A stretch of DNA of 5,819 nt from Solirubrobacteraceae bacterium (GTDB taxonomy: Bacteria > Actinomycetota > Thermoleophilia > Solirubrobacterales > Solirubrobacteraceae). Location of the stretch: the NCBI GenBank assembly GCA_030038955.1, contig JASHQV010000252.1, forward strand, positions 1 to 5,819. The letters are read 5' to 3'. Within the stretch, counting starts at the first letter, position 1, and each line of letters begins with the position of its first letter. Position numbers and translations under genes: made by a program. Below the pieces are notes generated by a model. It did no database searches. It was not told the origin of the DNA and worked only from the letters and a program-made list of their open reading frames with translations. This document shows positions 5,258-5,819 of this stretch, piece by piece.

Positions 5258-5819
5258 TCAGTAGGCGAGGACGAGATCGGAACGGCCGGGGGCGGGCGCC
5301 TTTGGCGCGCCGGCGCCGTCGCCCTCGGGTGGATCGGGCTCGGGGCCGTGCCGCACCTCGCGCAGCATCAGCCAGCCGCCGACCGCGATCAGGATTCCGT
5401 AGATCACGAGGTAGCCGGCGAGCGTCAGCACGATGTCGAGCGTCGACACGTTCGGTGAGTTGGCCTGCGAGGTCTTCAGCAGGCCGAACACCACCCAAGG
5501 CTGCCGTCCGACCTCGGTGAAGATCCAGCCCGTCCAGTTGGCGAGGATCGGGAGCACGCAGCCGAGCAGCGCCAGGCGGTGGAAGCGGCGGCTGTGCTCG
5601 AGCCTTCCGGTGCGCATCAGCCACAGGCCGGCGAGCGAGATCAGGAACATCAGGATGCCGGCGCCGACCATCAGCCGGAAAGTCCAGTACTCGACGCCGA
5701 CGATCGGCACGTAGTTGCCGGGTCCGTACTGCTTGCGCTCCTGCGCCTGGATCTGGTCGATCCCCTTGACCGTGCCGTTCCAGCTGAGGTCCTCGATCAG
5801 CGACAGCAGGTGTGGGATC
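5258..5819 (-). CDS. cydA: Cytochrome bd oxidase subunit I, C-terminal part (gene start outside window)
   Basis: Subunit I of cytochrome bd oxidase carries the haems and the quinol site and spans the cytoplasmic membrane. The frame is open through the right edge: 186 residues are visible, about the last 40% of a usual 450-520. In fragment numbering, IPHLLSLI (1-8) and VKGIDQ (18-23) belong to the end of the periplasmic Q-loop region. YWTFRLMVG (44-52) contains Arg48 and Met50, matching E. coli Arg391 and Met393; the Met is the axial ligand of haem b558. GRQPW (104-108) is the CydA signature. Membrane segments lie near 49-68, 83-100 and 127-152. Only about 25 residues separate VKGID from the TFRLM segment, against roughly 70-80 in E. 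coli, so this is a short-Q-loop enzyme. The tail after 152 is rich in Pro, Gly and Ala, hydrophilic, and ends LVLAY. The GTG at 5710 is internal, because conserved sequence continues upstream of it. Confidence 0.96.
   Translation of the reverse strand, partial: IPHLLSLIEDLSWNGTVKGIDQIQAQERKQYGPGNYVPIVGVEYWTFRLMVGAGILMFLISLAGLWLMRTGRLEHSRRFHRLALLGCVLPILANWTGWIFTEVGRQPWVVFGLLKTSQANSPNVSTLDIVLTLAGYLVIYGILIAVGGWLMLREVRHGPEPDPPEGDGAGAPKAPAPGRSDLVLAY

Noticed and set aside
4178..5458. 426-codon open frame on the + strand opposite cydB and the end of cydA
   Set aside because: It is a charged, low-complexity shadow of the CydB membrane segments, running across two real genes with no ribosome site or family motif.
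4380..5624. 414-codon open frame on the - strand in another frame over cydB and cydA
   Set aside because: The correct frame gives textbook CydB and CydA motifs; this one gives only Arg/Ala-rich sequence.
5258..5710. GTG at 5710 as the start of a 150-residue protein
   Set aside because: In-frame CydA-like sequence (IPHLLSLI, VKGIDQ) continues upstream to the window edge, so this is an internal valine codon.

Overview
The window is very GC-rich DNA with compact, overlapping genes and GTG as well as ATG starts. This suggests a high-GC Actinomycetota; a Thermoleophilia/Solirubrobacterales-type genome is possible, but that is an impression from protein style, not a computed assignment. Long reading frames lie opposite almost every real gene, as expected at this base composition, and they are ignored here.

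Layout. From the left edge to 681 on the + strand runs the C-terminal part of an acetate kinase gene (ackA); its start lies outside the window. It converges on an operon that occupies the rest of the window on the - strand. The 52-bp gap between the two gene ends holds a strong GC-rich hairpin that could terminate transcription from both sides. Read in its own direction, the operon is cydA (3' part only, 5819 to 5258), cydB (5239 to 4136), cydD (4139 to 2445) and cydC (2419 to 734). This is the cydABDC order known from mycobacteria and other actinobacteria. The operon promoter and the cydA start lie beyond the right edge. No gap between genes exceeds 52 bp and no stretch over 300 bp lacks a gene. 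No tRNA, rRNA, CRISPR array or insertion sequence was seen.

How the genes work together. CydA and CydB form cytochrome bd quinol oxidase, a high-affinity terminal oxidase that reduces O2 to water with electrons from quinol. CydD and CydC form a heterodimeric ABC transporter needed to assemble that oxidase; in E. coli it has been linked to haem handling and to thiol export. Acetate kinase interconverts acetyl phosphate + ADP and acetate + ATP. The convergent pair thus places a substrate-level ATP gene beside a low-oxygen respiration operon. That is a loose metabolic association, not evidence of co-regulation.

The most unusual signal is at the left edge. The ackA reading frame appears to carry about 22 extra residues, encoded by DNA made largely of inverted and direct copies of the conserved sequence next to it (about 13-99). 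It looks like an in-frame template-switch insertion or an assembly fold-back artefact. The second is a 10-codon frame that bridges the cydD stop and the cydC start through two ATGA overlaps. I see no evidence of a wholly new system: the core of the window is a standard cytochrome bd operon.
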